Part shown: piece after piece, positions 16,682 through 26,000 of the stretch | Numbering within the stretch: the stretch's first letter is position 1 | Layout: every line of letters begins with the position of its first letter | Source: an uncultured Ruminococcus sp. | GTDB taxonomy: Bacteria > Bacillota > Clostridia > Oscillospirales > Ruminococcaceae | Direction: 5' to 3' | NCBI RefSeq assembly: GCF_947301925.1 | Contig: NZ_CAMYUE010000002.1 | Location: 316,131-380,130, forward strand | DNA: 64,000 nucleotides | Made by a program: the position numbers and the translations under genes | Notes under the pieces: model-generated | The model's input: only the letters and a program-made list of their open reading frames with translations | Databases searched by the model: none | What the model was told of the DNA's origin: nothing

Positions 16682-19027
16682 TCACACTCCGATAAGCAGA
16701 AGAACGGCACGTATAACAAGTGTTGCGGCCCATGCGACTCCGCACTGCCATACCACCTCCGCAAGCGCCCATTTCTTTCCCAGCTCGCGCTTTACGGCAG
16801 CTATGGTAGCTACACAAGGCGTATAGAGCAGAGAGAACACCAGCAGGCAGGCTGCGGAAAGCGATGACATTGAGGCGGTAACATCGCCCTCGTAGAGTAT
16901 CTTCAGTGTGGAAACCACGCTCTCCTTTGCCATGAATCCGCTGATAAGGGCTGTGAGTATGCGCCAGTCCCCAAGGCCTATGGGCTTCATTACGGGAGCA
17001 AAGAAGCCTGCAACTCCCGCAAGTATGCTGTCCTCGGCATTATCCACCATATTCAGCTTGAAATCGAAGCTCTGGAGGAACCACACAACGACAGTAGCTA
17101 TGAGTATTACGGAAAAGGCTCTCTGTAAGAAGTCCTTAGCCTTTTCCCACAGCAGCTGCACTACGTTGCCGATGGCAGGCAGACGATAGTTTGGGAGTTC
17201 CATTACAAATGGCACCGCCTCGCCGCGGAAAAGCGTTCCCTTGAATATGTAGGCGGCGATAATTCCCGAGACTATGCCCAGCAGATAGAGCCCTATCATT
17301 ATGAGTCCGCCCCTTTTGGGGAAGAAGGCGTTCACAAAGAATGCGTATATGGGCAGCTTAGCGGTACAGCTCATGAAGGGCGTAAGGAGTATGGTCATTT
17401 TTCGGTCACGGCCGCTGGGAAGGGTCCTTGTGGACATTACCGCAGGCACCGAGCAGCCGAAGCCTATAAGAAGGGGTACTATGCTTCGTCCCGAAAGGCC
17501 CACCTTTCTCAGCAGCTTGTCCATGAAGAAGGCGACTCTGGCAATATAGCCGCTGTCCTCAAGAAGCGACAGGAAGAAGAAAAGGGTGACTATAACGGGC
17601 AGGAAGCTGATAACGCTTCCCACTCCCGCGAATATACCGTCTATAACAAGGTCGTGTATCACAGAATTGACGCTGGCATTTGTCAGTGCTCTGTCGGTAA
17701 TCTCCGTTATCTTATCAACTCCCGTTTCACACAGTCCCTGAAGAAATGCGCCGATAACGTTGAAGGTCAGGAAGAATACCAGCCCCATTATAAGTATGAA
17801 TGAGGGTATGGCCGTATACTTTCCCGTGAGGAATTTGTCGATGCGGCGGCTGCGGATATGCTCGCGGCTCTCCGCAGGTTTTTTTACGGTATCGTCGCAG
17901 AGCCTGTGTATGAAGCTGAAACGCATATCCGCTATGGCGGCGCTTCTGTCGAGGCCGCGCTCCTTCTCCATCTGGGATACGATGTGCTCAACTGTTTCGA
18001 GCTCGTTCCCGTCAAGCTCAAGCTTGTCTATGACCAGCTTGTCGTTCTCTATGACCTTTCCAGTTACGAACCTCAGAGGCATACCCGTTTTCTCGGCGTG
18101 ATCCTCGATCAGGTGGGATATTCCGTGAAGGCAGCGGTGTACAGCTCCGCCCTTTTCGTTCTTGGCACAGAAATCGTAGCGGAGGGGCTTCTCCTGATAA
18201 TAGGCTATATGCACAGCGTGCTCCACAAGCTCCTCAATGCCCTTGTTCTTGGCAGCGGAAATAGGCACAACAGGCACTCCCAGACGTCTTTCCATCTGGT
18301 TGATGTCAATGCTTCCGCCGTTTGAGGTAAGCTCGTCCATCATATTCAGGGCGACTACCATGGGTATGTCCATTTCAAGGAGCTGCATGGTGAGATACAG
18401 GTTCCTCTCTATATTTGTGACATCGACTATATTGATTATGGCGTGGGGCTTTTCCTCCAGCACGAAATTACGGGAGACGATCTCCTCGCTGCTGTACGGC
18501 GACATGGAGTATATACCCGGCAGATCGGTGATAAGAGTATCGGGATAGCCCTTTATGGCGCCGTCCTTGCGGTCAACGGTAACTCCCGGAAAGTTGCCGA
18601 CGTGCTGCTTTGAGCCTGTAAGCCTGTTGAACAGGGTAGTCTTGCCGCAGTTCTGATTTCCCACCAGTGCAAAGCGTATGACAGTCCCCTTCTCCAGAGG
18701 CTCGCCGTCGTCCTTTGCGTGGAAGCGTCCGCCCTCGCCGAAGCCGGGATGATCGGATCTGTGATGTCTGTGAACTTTTTGTTCCGCCGCTTTCTTAGCA
18801 GCGATGGGACAGACTGTTATCTGCTCTGCGTCAGCCAGCCTGAGAGTCAGCTCATAGCCGTGGAGCCTCAGCTCCATGGGATCGCCCATAGGCGCATACT
18901 TGACCAGGGTGACCTCCTCGCCGGGGATAAGTCCCATATCGAGAAAATGCTGCCTGAGAGCTCCGCTTCCGCCGACGCTCTCCACCCTGACAGTCTCGCC
19001 TATCTTTACATTCCTTAGAGTATCCAT
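16682..19027 (-). CDS. feoB: FeoA-FeoB fusion ferrous iron transporter
   Basis: The 781-aa protein starts with a FeoA SH3-like domain (1-75, GLIPGEEVTLVKYAPMGDP). A His-rich linker (VHRHHRSDHPGFGEGG) leads to the FeoB G domain: G1 GNQNCGKTT, G2 region VGNFPGVTVD, G3 DLPGIYS, G4 ALNMMDE. The membrane part carries Gate motifs, with core Cys in GFGCSVPAV and SCTAKLPIY. FeoA and FeoB are separate proteins in most bacteria; fusions occur in some Firmicutes and Bacteroidetes. It imports Fe(II) through the cytoplasmic membrane in a GTP-dependent way. A strong SigA promoter with a DtxR-like palindrome at its start suggests iron repression. It is followed by the 47-aa Cys-rich partner. Confidence 0.95.
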   Translation of the reverse strand: MDTLRNVKIGETVRVESVGGSGALRQHFLDMGLIPGEEVTLVKYAPMGDPMELRLHGYELTLRLADAEQITVCPIAAKKAAEQKVHRHHRSDHPGFGEGGRFHAKDDGEPLEKGTVIRFALVGNQNCGKTTLFNRLTGSKQHVGNFPGVTVDRKDGAIKGYPDTLITDLPGIYSMSPYSSEEIVSRNFVLEEKPHAIINIVDVTNIERNLYLTMQLLEMDIPMVVALNMMDELTSNGGSIDINQMERRLGVPVVPISAAKNKGIEELVEHAVHIAYYQEKPLRYDFCAKNEKGGAVHRCLHGISHLIEDHAEKTGMPLRFVTGKVIENDKLVIDKLELDGNELETVEHIVSQMEKERGLDRSAAIADMRFSFIHRLCDDTVKKPAESREHIRSRRIDKFLTGKYTAIPSFILIMGLVFFLTFNVIGAFLQGLCETGVDKITEITDRALTNASVNSVIHDLVIDGIFAGVGSVISFLPVIVTLFFFLSLLEDSGYIARVAFFMDKLLRKVGLSGRSIVPLLIGFGCSVPAVMSTRTLPSGRDRKMTILLTPFMSCTAKLPIYAFFVNAFFPKRGGLIMIGLYLLGIVSGIIAAYIFKGTLFRGEAVPFVMELPNYRLPAIGNVVQLLWEKAKDFLQRAFSVILIATVVVWFLQSFDFKLNMVDNAEDSILAGVAGFFAPVMKPIGLGDWRILTALISGFMAKESVVSTLKILYEGDVTASMSSLSAACLLVFSLLYTPCVATIAAVKRELGKKWALAEVVWQCGVAWAATLVIRAVLLLIGV

Positions 19028-19048
19028 AATATACCGTTACGCTCCTTC

Positions 19049-19062
19049 TTAGCATAAGCTAA
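19049..19062. promoter_or_regulatory. Candidate iron-dependent repressor operator
   Basis: The perfect inverted repeat TTAGC-ATAA-GCTAA sits over the predicted transcription start of feoAB. It resembles the core of DtxR/IdeR sites (TTAGGTTAGSCTAACCTAA) more than a Fur box. Tentative. Confidence 0.4.
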
Positions 19063-19066
19063 CGTA

Positions 19067-19095
19067 ATTATATCACAAAGGATACATCAAGTCAA
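19067..19095 (-). promoter_or_regulatory. SigA promoter of feoAB
   Basis: Minus strand TTGACT, 17 bp, TATAAT with TGA extended -10. Confidence 0.88.
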
Positions 19096-19379
19096 CCGTT
19101 AGTCTATGAGATTTTTTTGACCTGAAAGAAGTTTTTTTGTGTTTTATGTTACGCTGTGATTTTATACAACGATAGTATAAAGTGCAGGATCTTGTGATAA
19201 CTGCTCTCAAAAAGCAGTTATTTTATCATGGAAAGCTTTTCCGCCGAAAGCCAGGGAGCTTTTAGTTAAATATAATTTGTTTACAAACTGTTACTTGGCA
19301 AACTTTAATAATTATTTATGACCTCAATGGCAATTATTATCCAATCAGTAGATTTGTAATAAAAAAACCCTCAAAGCCC
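19096..19379. other. Non-coding stretch between divergent units, with two hairpins
   Basis: No gene is seen in this AT-rich interval. A terminator-like hairpin ATAACTGCT/AGCAGTTAT (19197-19221, then TTTTA) points along the plus strand though no plus-strand gene precedes it. A second hairpin AAAGCT...AGCTTT lies at about 19232-19266. They might mark a short RNA, but no convincing promoter precedes them (best candidate TTACGC, 18 bp, TAGTAT). Confidence 0.35.
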
Positions 19380-19407
19380 TTGATTTTATTTCGATACGGT
19401 GTATAAT
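19380..19407 (+). promoter_or_regulatory. SigA promoter for the LRR/transglutaminase-like gene
   Basis: TTGATT, 16 bp, TATAAT. The leader of about 150 nt contains a hairpin (TCTGCGG/CCGCGGA, 19470-19500) and ends in CGGAGG. Confidence 0.7.
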
Positions 19408-19566
19408 GTTTACAGATTGTACATTCTAAATATTCACACACTACATATTGTTAAAACCATAACTATGTTTCTGCGGGTTTTTGAATATTATATCCGCGGA
19501 CATCTCACCCGAAACTGTATACAGTAAAACAAATAACAAGAAAAACACTGAACCGGAGGAAAAACA

Positions 19567-21618
19567 ATGAAGATAAACAACAAAACAACCGCTGTCCTGG
19601 TCTCCGCTGTATCAGCATTATCGGCTCTGTCGGTACTTGCTCCCGTACAGCTCAGCGCAGGCGCGGCAGACTTAAAAAAGATAAACGTGAATGCCGTAAA
19701 GAACACTGAGTTCAATATAGACAAATACAACCCCGCTCTGGATTTCGGACGCAGAAACGGCTGCGGCAAGGATCAGAAGAACGATTACTACGATTTTCTC
19801 GTTATGGAGACTGAGATAAACGATCTCTTTGCAGCTCAGGGCTATCCCGACAGAAAGCTCGCCTGCAATGCGGTGACTCTTTCCGACGATGCGCAGAAAG
19901 CAGGTCTCACCCCCTATGACCTGGACCTCACCAAGGACGGTCACCTCTCCCCCGAGGACTACTGCATCTACCTCAGAGCTATCAGCAAGGACTATAACGT
20001 AACATTAAATAAAGGCGACTCAGCTGCCGAGATCACAGCCTACAAGGGCAAGAATACCGACGAGCTGGTAGTGCCCGCTTCTGTCTATGATGACGATTAC
20101 GCTGTGATACTTCCCGTTATGGGCATTGCTTCCAACGCTTTCTCATCATGCACAAATCTCCATACGCTCTACCTCAGCGATTACCGTCAGGCAAACTGGA
20201 TCAACTGCATAGGCCAGCCCATGAACCCCGATCACAAGATCATGGCAAGCACTTATCTCAATATCCGGGAAGGCGCTTTCACGGGCTGCGATCAGCTCTC
20301 AGAGGTATATTTCCCCCAGAACCTCGTAATGACCAATGATTTCTGGCCTGTTGACGGTTTTTCGGGAACTCCCTTCAGCAAGGACCCCGAGCACTGCTTC
20401 AACCGTCTGGGCGTGTACTACTATAAGGACTGCGATACAGAGTCGCCTAAGATCGTTGCCTTCAACACAGACGACCGTATATACGACTACGGCACCGAGA
20501 TCGCATTCATTCCCGGAACAACATCTATCAACAACAAGTTCTTTGAGTCATTCTATTATTCAAAAAATGATATCGAAAATGTTGTTATCCCCTTCTCCGT
20601 GAAGTATATCGGCTTTGAGGCCTTCGCAGGAGCTGAGAACCTTTCCGCCGTAAACGGCGTCAGCTTCTCCGGTCTTGACAGCAGAATACAGGACACTGTC
20701 ATAAAGTTCGTCAATGCCTTCAACCGCACTCCCTTCATGGCCGAGGAGACCCAGAACAAGCTGGACGACATAATCGCCGAGCTTGCAAAGGACGGTATCA
20801 CAAAGAATTCTCCCGAGGCCGACAAGGAGCTTGCAGCTGCAAAGGCAGTAGTAAAGAGGGTAACCTACTCCAGCTATACCACAGGCAGAAGCTTCTCACT
20901 CTACCCCGACGGATTATACAATACAATCGACTTCAGCCGTGCAAACTATGCTTCCGAGCACGCAGGCCTCAACACAGGCTTTACCGAGTGCGGCGGAATC
21001 GCAGCTACATATTCGCTGTTACTCGATATGCTTGACGTAAAGAATTACCGCGTAGGCGGAGACGAGCACTCCTTCAACGTTGTAAATATCAACGGTTCAT
21101 GGCGCGCAAGCGACCTTTCTGGAACCTGCGGAAATACAAACTACCTGATTGCAGCAGATCCTTCTCTTGACCGTGCAGAAGCTGCCGAGGCATATGCAGA
21201 CAGCCTGACATCAGCTGATATAAACAGCGACCTCATGCGTGTGGGCGCTAATCTCTACGGAGAGCCCTCTTTCAGCTTATTTGAGGCTTCAAAGGATAAG
21301 CAGTTCACCGATGAGGAAAATGCATACTACTTCGTTCTCGATGACACCGACCGTTCAAAGCTCCGCGTATACTGCTATACAGGCGAGGACGGAAATACCT
21401 CGGCACCGAACGAGATCAACGACAGACTGGCAAAGTTCAGCGACAACACTGTTACAGCAATAGAGCTCAGAAGCGGACTTCAGCAGGTAGGAAACATTGT
21501 TTACTTCATAAATGACTATTCAGGCACAATGCAGCAAACCGACAACTTCATGAAATATGAAGACCTGAAGAAAGCAGGTCATAAATTCGATGACTGGTCA
21601 TACAGCTATAAAAAGTAA
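19567..21618 (+). CDS. Secreted leucine-rich-repeat protein with transglutaminase-like domain
   Basis: The 683-aa protein has a signal peptide (about 1-36, ending LSAGAA) and a single EF-hand/dockerin-like half-repeat (DLTKDGHLSPEDYCIYLRAI, about 118-138). A BspA-type LRR region follows (about 150-380, e.g. IASNAFSSCTNLHTLYL, IREGAFTGCDQLSEVYF, YIGFEAFAGAENLSAV). The C-terminal part looks transglutaminase-like: Cys in FTECGGIAATYSLLLDML, His in GDEHSFNVVNI and Asp in WRASDLSGTCG, in the order of the catalytic triad. Such proteins in gut Firmicutes are surface or secreted and are thought to crosslink or cleave peptides; activity here is unproven. A long leader precedes a strong GGAGG site. Single gene, ends at a bidirectional terminator. 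Confidence 0.72.
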   Translation: MKINNKTTAVLVSAVSALSALSVLAPVQLSAGAADLKKINVNAVKNTEFNIDKYNPALDFGRRNGCGKDQKNDYYDFLVMETEINDLFAAQGYPDRKLACNAVTLSDDAQKAGLTPYDLDLTKDGHLSPEDYCIYLRAISKDYNVTLNKGDSAAEITAYKGKNTDELVVPASVYDDDYAVILPVMGIASNAFSSCTNLHTLYLSDYRQANWINCIGQPMNPDHKIMASTYLNIREGAFTGCDQLSEVYFPQNLVMTNDFWPVDGFSGTPFSKDPEHCFNRLGVYYYKDCDTESPKIVAFNTDDRIYDYGTEIAFIPGTTSINNKFFESFYYSKNDIENVVIPFSVKYIGFEAFAGAENLSAVNGVSFSGLDSRIQDTVIKFVNAFNRTPFMAEETQNKLDDIIAELAKDGITKNSPEADKELAAAKAVVKRVTYSSYTTGRSFSLYPDGLYNTIDFSRANYASEHAGLNTGFTECGGIAATYSLLLDMLDVKNYRVGGDEHSFNVVNINGSWRASDLSGTCGNTNYLIAADPSLDRAEAAEAYADSLTSADINSDLMRVGANLYGEPSFSLFEASKDKQFTDEENAYYFVLDDTDRSKLRVYCYTGEDGNTSAPNEINDRLAKFSDNTVTAIELRSGLQQVGNIVYFINDYSGTMQQTDNFMKYEDLKKAGHKFDDWSYSYKK

Positions 21619-21648
21619 GCTATCCCCATAAGTACAATACCTATACAG

Positions 21649-21690
21649 AAAAGCTCCCGAAAGCAGTATATGCTGACGGGAGCTTTTCCT
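21649..21690. terminator. Bidirectional terminator
   Basis: AAAAGCTCCCG (21649-21659) pairs with CGGGAGCTTTT (21677-21687). It serves the convergent LRR and methyltransferase genes. Confidence 0.9.
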
Positions 21691-21698
21691 TGTGTATT

Positions 21699-22496
21699 TC
21701 AGGGCTTTCTTGCAAGCTGAAGATCCATGGTATCGGATATGGTCAATATGCCGCCGTGAGCGTTTATGGCTTCTCTTATCCCAGCGAAGAACTTGCCCCT
21801 GACGGTCTTTTCAATGGCAATGTGGTCGGAATAGGTACTCAGCAGCAGCAGGTATTCATCTGCCGTAAAGCTGCGCTCCCGTCTGAAAAGGCGGCAGCGT
21901 ATATCCTCAAAGCCGTATCTGCCTGCTATTTTCGCGACGGCCTCGGCCTCCTCCTGTGAATACCCGGCAAACGCGCCGCGTTCCCTCTTATAGTAAGGGT
22001 AGTAGTATTCATCGTAGAGCCTCTCTATATCCGCTGCAAGCGCACTGTTGTCCCTGCACGGGAAGGGGTGATTTGCAAAACGCGCAAAGGCTCCGCCGGG
22101 GCTGAGCATGGAATATACCTTCCTATAGCCTGTCTCCTCGGGGATCCAGTGGAAGGCCGTGGCCGAAAACACAAGATCATAGGCGTTTTCTTCGGTCTTT
22201 ACGTCTTCAAACCTGCCTGTTATGACTTCAAGTCCGTCATACCCGCGGTATTTCTCTTTCAGCAGCGCGGAAAGATTACCGCCCCATTCTATGGCTGTGA
22301 GCTTACAGCCTCTGTCCAGCAGCGGCTTTGTAGCCTGTCCGCTTCCGCTGCCCACCTCAGCCACACGGCTGTCCGCACCTATGTCAATATAGGCGAATAT
22401 GGCCTGATAGAGCCCGTCCGCATACCCCGGACGCATTTTGTCATATAACGCGGATTCACTGTCAAAAGTCTCTGCAAGTCCGTTTACTGATGCCAT
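21699..22496 (-). CDS. Class I SAM-dependent methyltransferase
   Basis: The 265-aa protein has the SAM-binding motif I VAEVGSGSGQATKPLL (about 40-55), an acidic end of strand 2 (LTAIEWGG) and motif IV LVFSATAFHWIPEE. That last stretch is typical of the Methyltransf_11/25 group related to trans-aconitate and UbiE-like enzymes. A single domain of usual length, with a GGGAGG site 9 nt ahead. Nothing in the neighbourhood points to the substrate. It has a consensus promoter just downstream of the immunity gene's terminator. Cytoplasmic. Confidence 0.85.
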   Translation of the reverse strand: MASVNGLAETFDSESALYDKMRPGYADGLYQAIFAYIDIGADSRVAEVGSGSGQATKPLLDRGCKLTAIEWGGNLSALLKEKYRGYDGLEVITGRFEDVKTEENAYDLVFSATAFHWIPEETGYRKVYSMLSPGGAFARFANHPFPCRDNSALAADIERLYDEYYYPYYKRERGAFAGYSQEEAEAVAKIAGRYGFEDIRCRLFRRERSFTADEYLLLLSTYSDHIAIEKTVRGKFFAGIREAINAHGGILTISDTMDLQLARKP

Positions 22497-22537
22497 TGCA
22501 TATATACCTCCCTTGTCTCAGATCTGTACAGGTCTCT

Positions 22538-22566
22538 ATTATAAACCGTGTAGCAGAAAATGTCAA
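22538..22566 (-). promoter_or_regulatory. Consensus SigA promoter for the methyltransferase gene
   Basis: Minus strand TTGACA, 17 bp, TATAAT: both hexamers perfect. The -35 touches the upstream terminator. Confidence 0.9.
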
Positions 22567-22570
22567 TAAA

Positions 22571-22595
22571 AAAGGTCGGGCAGTTGTCCGACCTT
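22571..22595 (-). terminator. Terminator of the Rhs toxin-immunity unit
   Basis: AAGGTCGG/CCGACCTT stem followed on the minus strand by TTTTTTATT. Confidence 0.9.
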
Positions 22596-22600
22596 CGGTA

Positions 22601-23077
22601 TTATAAATTGCTTAATGCCTCCGATATGCTGTATATCTGTTCATGATCCGCATATACAAGCACACCAAGATCATTCTTCATTTTATAAACGAAATCCTTA
22701 TATGCGCAAAGACTTTTTTCCGCAAATTCTTTAAAAGGAATGCTGCACCTTTTTGACACCGCTCCGTTTCCGACAGTAAACAGGCACATTCCGTTTTTTA
22801 TCAGTTCAATGCCCGCCTTTAACGGCTGATCGGGAAAAAGGAATTCTGCTTTTCCGTTTGTCAGACAGTCATGCAGCATGGTGATAATATATGCCCATAA
22901 CTGATCGACAAGATCCCAGTGCCGAAGTCCGATTATTTCCTCAGACCAGTAACTCATGGTTATTGCTCCTTCAATATAATCCTCATCGATCCTTCCATAA
23001 AGATTTTTCAGTTTTTTCTCGTCTTCAACATCTATAAAGTCATCATTATACTTCAAAAAAGTCTTGATTTCAATCAT
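22601..23077 (-). CDS. Candidate immunity protein for the Rhs toxin
   Basis: This 158-aa cytoplasmic protein has no signal peptide and is acidic (MIEIKTFLKYNDDFIDVEDE at the start). No family is recognised. Reasons to call it immunity: it starts 14 nt after the toxin stop with AAGGTGG in the gap, is co-transcribed, and is followed by the operon terminator. It has the size of typical polymorphic-toxin immunity proteins. Its base composition is clearly more A/T-rich than the genes on either side and resembles that of the toxin tip, as expected if tip and immunity move as one cassette. It could also be an unrelated small gene, but position makes that less likely. Confidence 0.65.
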   Translation of the reverse strand: MIEIKTFLKYNDDFIDVEDEKKLKNLYGRIDEDYIEGAITMSYWSEEIIGLRHWDLVDQLWAYIITMLHDCLTNGKAEFLFPDQPLKAGIELIKNGMCLFTVGNGAVSKRCSIPFKEFAEKSLCAYKDFVYKMKNDLGVLVYADHEQIYSISEALSNL

Positions 23078-23091
23078 AAAGATCCACCTTA

Positions 23092-26000
23092 TTATTCAGG
23101 ATAAAGCTGACCTACTCGTCCTTTCTTTAATCCGAGCACATAATTTACTCCGTTTACATTTCCTTTGATCCGACCCATTTTCAGGCCTATCCTTGAAACC
23201 TCATCTGCATTGCTGAGCATCAGCCTGTTGGCTATGTCATCAATATCCGAGATCTTCAGCTTCTTGCTGAAGAAGCTCTGACTGCTTTTTACGCTTCCGT
23301 TCCAGAACTTCGGATGATGTCTTTCAAGGATATGCTTCATGCTCTTTTTATTCATGGTATAAGCATTCCCGCCTATATTCCATTTCTTTGTCTTATAATT
23401 GGAAAGAGCGTTTTTAAGCTTTTCGGGTTTAGCTACCCTTGGAAGCTTGTCAACAGGGCAGGTATTATGTACCAGAATGTATGAATCCGAAACATAATAT
23501 GTATGGAAGTCAGCGACCTTGAGGTTGTATACGATGGTATACTGGTCAACGGGAAGCGGAACTATCTCAACGCTGTGGATAGCCTTAGCATTGCCGCATG
23601 AGTCGCGAAGCATATCTCCTGCCTCGAGGAACTCAGCCTTTGTCCAGCCCTGTCCCTCTACCCAGAAGGGGTGCTCCTTGGTAGTTTCGATGGTCTCGCC
23701 GTTGACATCTACATATACAAGAGTATCCTTCACATAGGTATATGTATCGAGGACTTCCTTATATGCCGTCTCGCCGGTTTCGGGATCTGAAGCAAGAACC
23801 ATATCTCCGGGCCTGATTGTCTCGATAGCCTTGCCGCCAAAAATAGTTGCAACGGTAGTGCCTGCAACGAAGCAACCGCCTGTAATAGCACACTTTACCT
23901 TACCTAAAGCTGCGGGAGCCTTTGCCATTGCTACCTTGCCGATAGCGCCTTCCGCAATACCCACCGAAGCTCCGCCGAGAGCGTATGCCGTCTTATTGGC
24001 TATGCTCTGCCAGTCTCCGTTATGGATATCCTTGGCCAGGCTGATAGCAGAGTTGATCTTCTCCTTGACCATGCTCTTGACGCTGCCCACAGGATCGTTG
24101 ACAAACGACTTGACTCCGCCTATGATGGACTTGGCTGTCTGAACAGGATGTCTTATGGCACTGATCTGCGAACCGAGAGTATCAACTACGCCCTGGCAAT
24201 AGCTTGCGAATACCTGTCCCGCAGGACCGCTGTCCTTGAGGACGCCCATGCCTGTTTTCCAGTCATCGACTCTGTCCTTGCCCCACTGCTTGATAGCCTT
24301 TCCTGCCTTTGAAGCAGTTTTGCATATCTTCTTGCCTGCCGACTTCAGCGCACCCTTTATAGAGAAGTGTCCGCTGGGGTCAAAGTTGAGGACGGGGTTA
24401 TTGTGACAGTAGGTATAGAGGTTGAGGCTGAGGGGATCCCCTGCCGAACCGCTGTAGCTGTCGCGGGTAAGGAATCTTCCGTTGTCGGGTGAATAGTATC
24501 TTGCTCTGAGGTAGACAGTATCAGACTCAGCGTCGTAGTACTCACCGCAGTACCTGAATACGTTGGTATCGCTCTCGTCGAGGTTCTTCTCAACGCCGAA
24601 AGCGTCGTATCTGTAGGTTCTGATGTTATTTGCGCTGCTGTCTGTTATGCTTACAACGTCACCGTGAGCATTCCTGCGGTAATAGCTGTAGTCTGTCTTT
24701 GTACCGCTGCCGAAGCTGTACTTTGCCGTGATGCCTGCACCGAAGAAATAGCAGTCGGCAAAGTAGGGGCCGTCCTCGCTGACATCTGCGATGATCTGCT
24801 GGTTGCCGTCCCATACATGAGCGATAGTCTGTCCGTTTACGGTCTTTGTTGATCTGAGACCGTCTGCATTGTAGGTATAGCTTGCGGTGTTCTCACCGTC
24901 TGTATAGCCTGTGAGCTGATCAAGAACGTCATATGTGAAGTTCTCGGTCTTCTCGTTCGATATCTTTGAGAGCTGATTGCCGTTGTTATCGTAGGTGTAA
25001 GCGGTAATATCCGTTACTTCCTCATCAGTCTCCTCGTTTACTCCTGTCTTTTTCTCGCTCTGGAGAAGTGCGGTATAATTGCCTGCGGCGTCATTGTAAT
25101 TATAAACTGTATCGGAGTTTACCGTTCCTGTTGCAGCCATTCTTACACGGTTGCCGAAGTCGTCGTAGGTATAATCATACTTATCGACGAGAGCGCCGTT
25201 TTCAACCTTCTCCTCTGTGAGCTGGCCGAAACCGTTGTAGACGTAGGAAGTCTTTTCTATTATACCATTTTCAGATACTGTTTTGCAAGAGTCTGAACCG
25301 TCAAGATAATACTTGTATGTTGACGAAGCGATCTCATTCTCGCCGTTGAAGCTTCTGATATCAACAACAGCGTTTATGCAGTTATAGGCATACTCTGTCG
25401 TTATGCCGTTTGCAAGGCTCTCCTTGCTTCTGTTGCCGTTTGCGTCGTATTCAAATGAAACGATCTCGCTTCCCGACTCAGATACAGAGGAAACTCTCAT
25501 CTCGTCATCGTATGTATACTCTGCATCGGAGTAGATGAGGAGGTGTCTCTGTCCTGTTACAGCTCTTGCAACGTAGTCGGAGATACCTGTGTAGAAGTAT
25601 CCCTTGAAGTTGCCGTTGCCGTCTGTCTCGCTGACAACACGGCCCATCTTGTCGTACTCGTATACTGTAACAGCGTCTCCTACCTGAGAGAGGATATTCC
25701 TGCCAAGCTTATCGAAACGGTACTGTGTTACTACCGAATCGTCGGGATCGGATCCGTTTGTGGTCTCTGATCTTACAAGTCTGTCAAGAGCGTCGTAAGT
25801 ATTTACAGTGATGTTTCCGTTGGGGTCTGTTGATCTGATAACATTGCCGTTGAGATCGTATTCTGTCGTGCCCGAGTTGTAGCCTGTGCTGTCGGTAGTT
25901 CTTACAGCTCTGAGGTACTCGTCGTACTCATACTCCGTAAGGAGGTAATCGGTGTCGTTCTCCGAGGAGAGACCTGTGTATCTCTTCTTCACGTTGCCTG

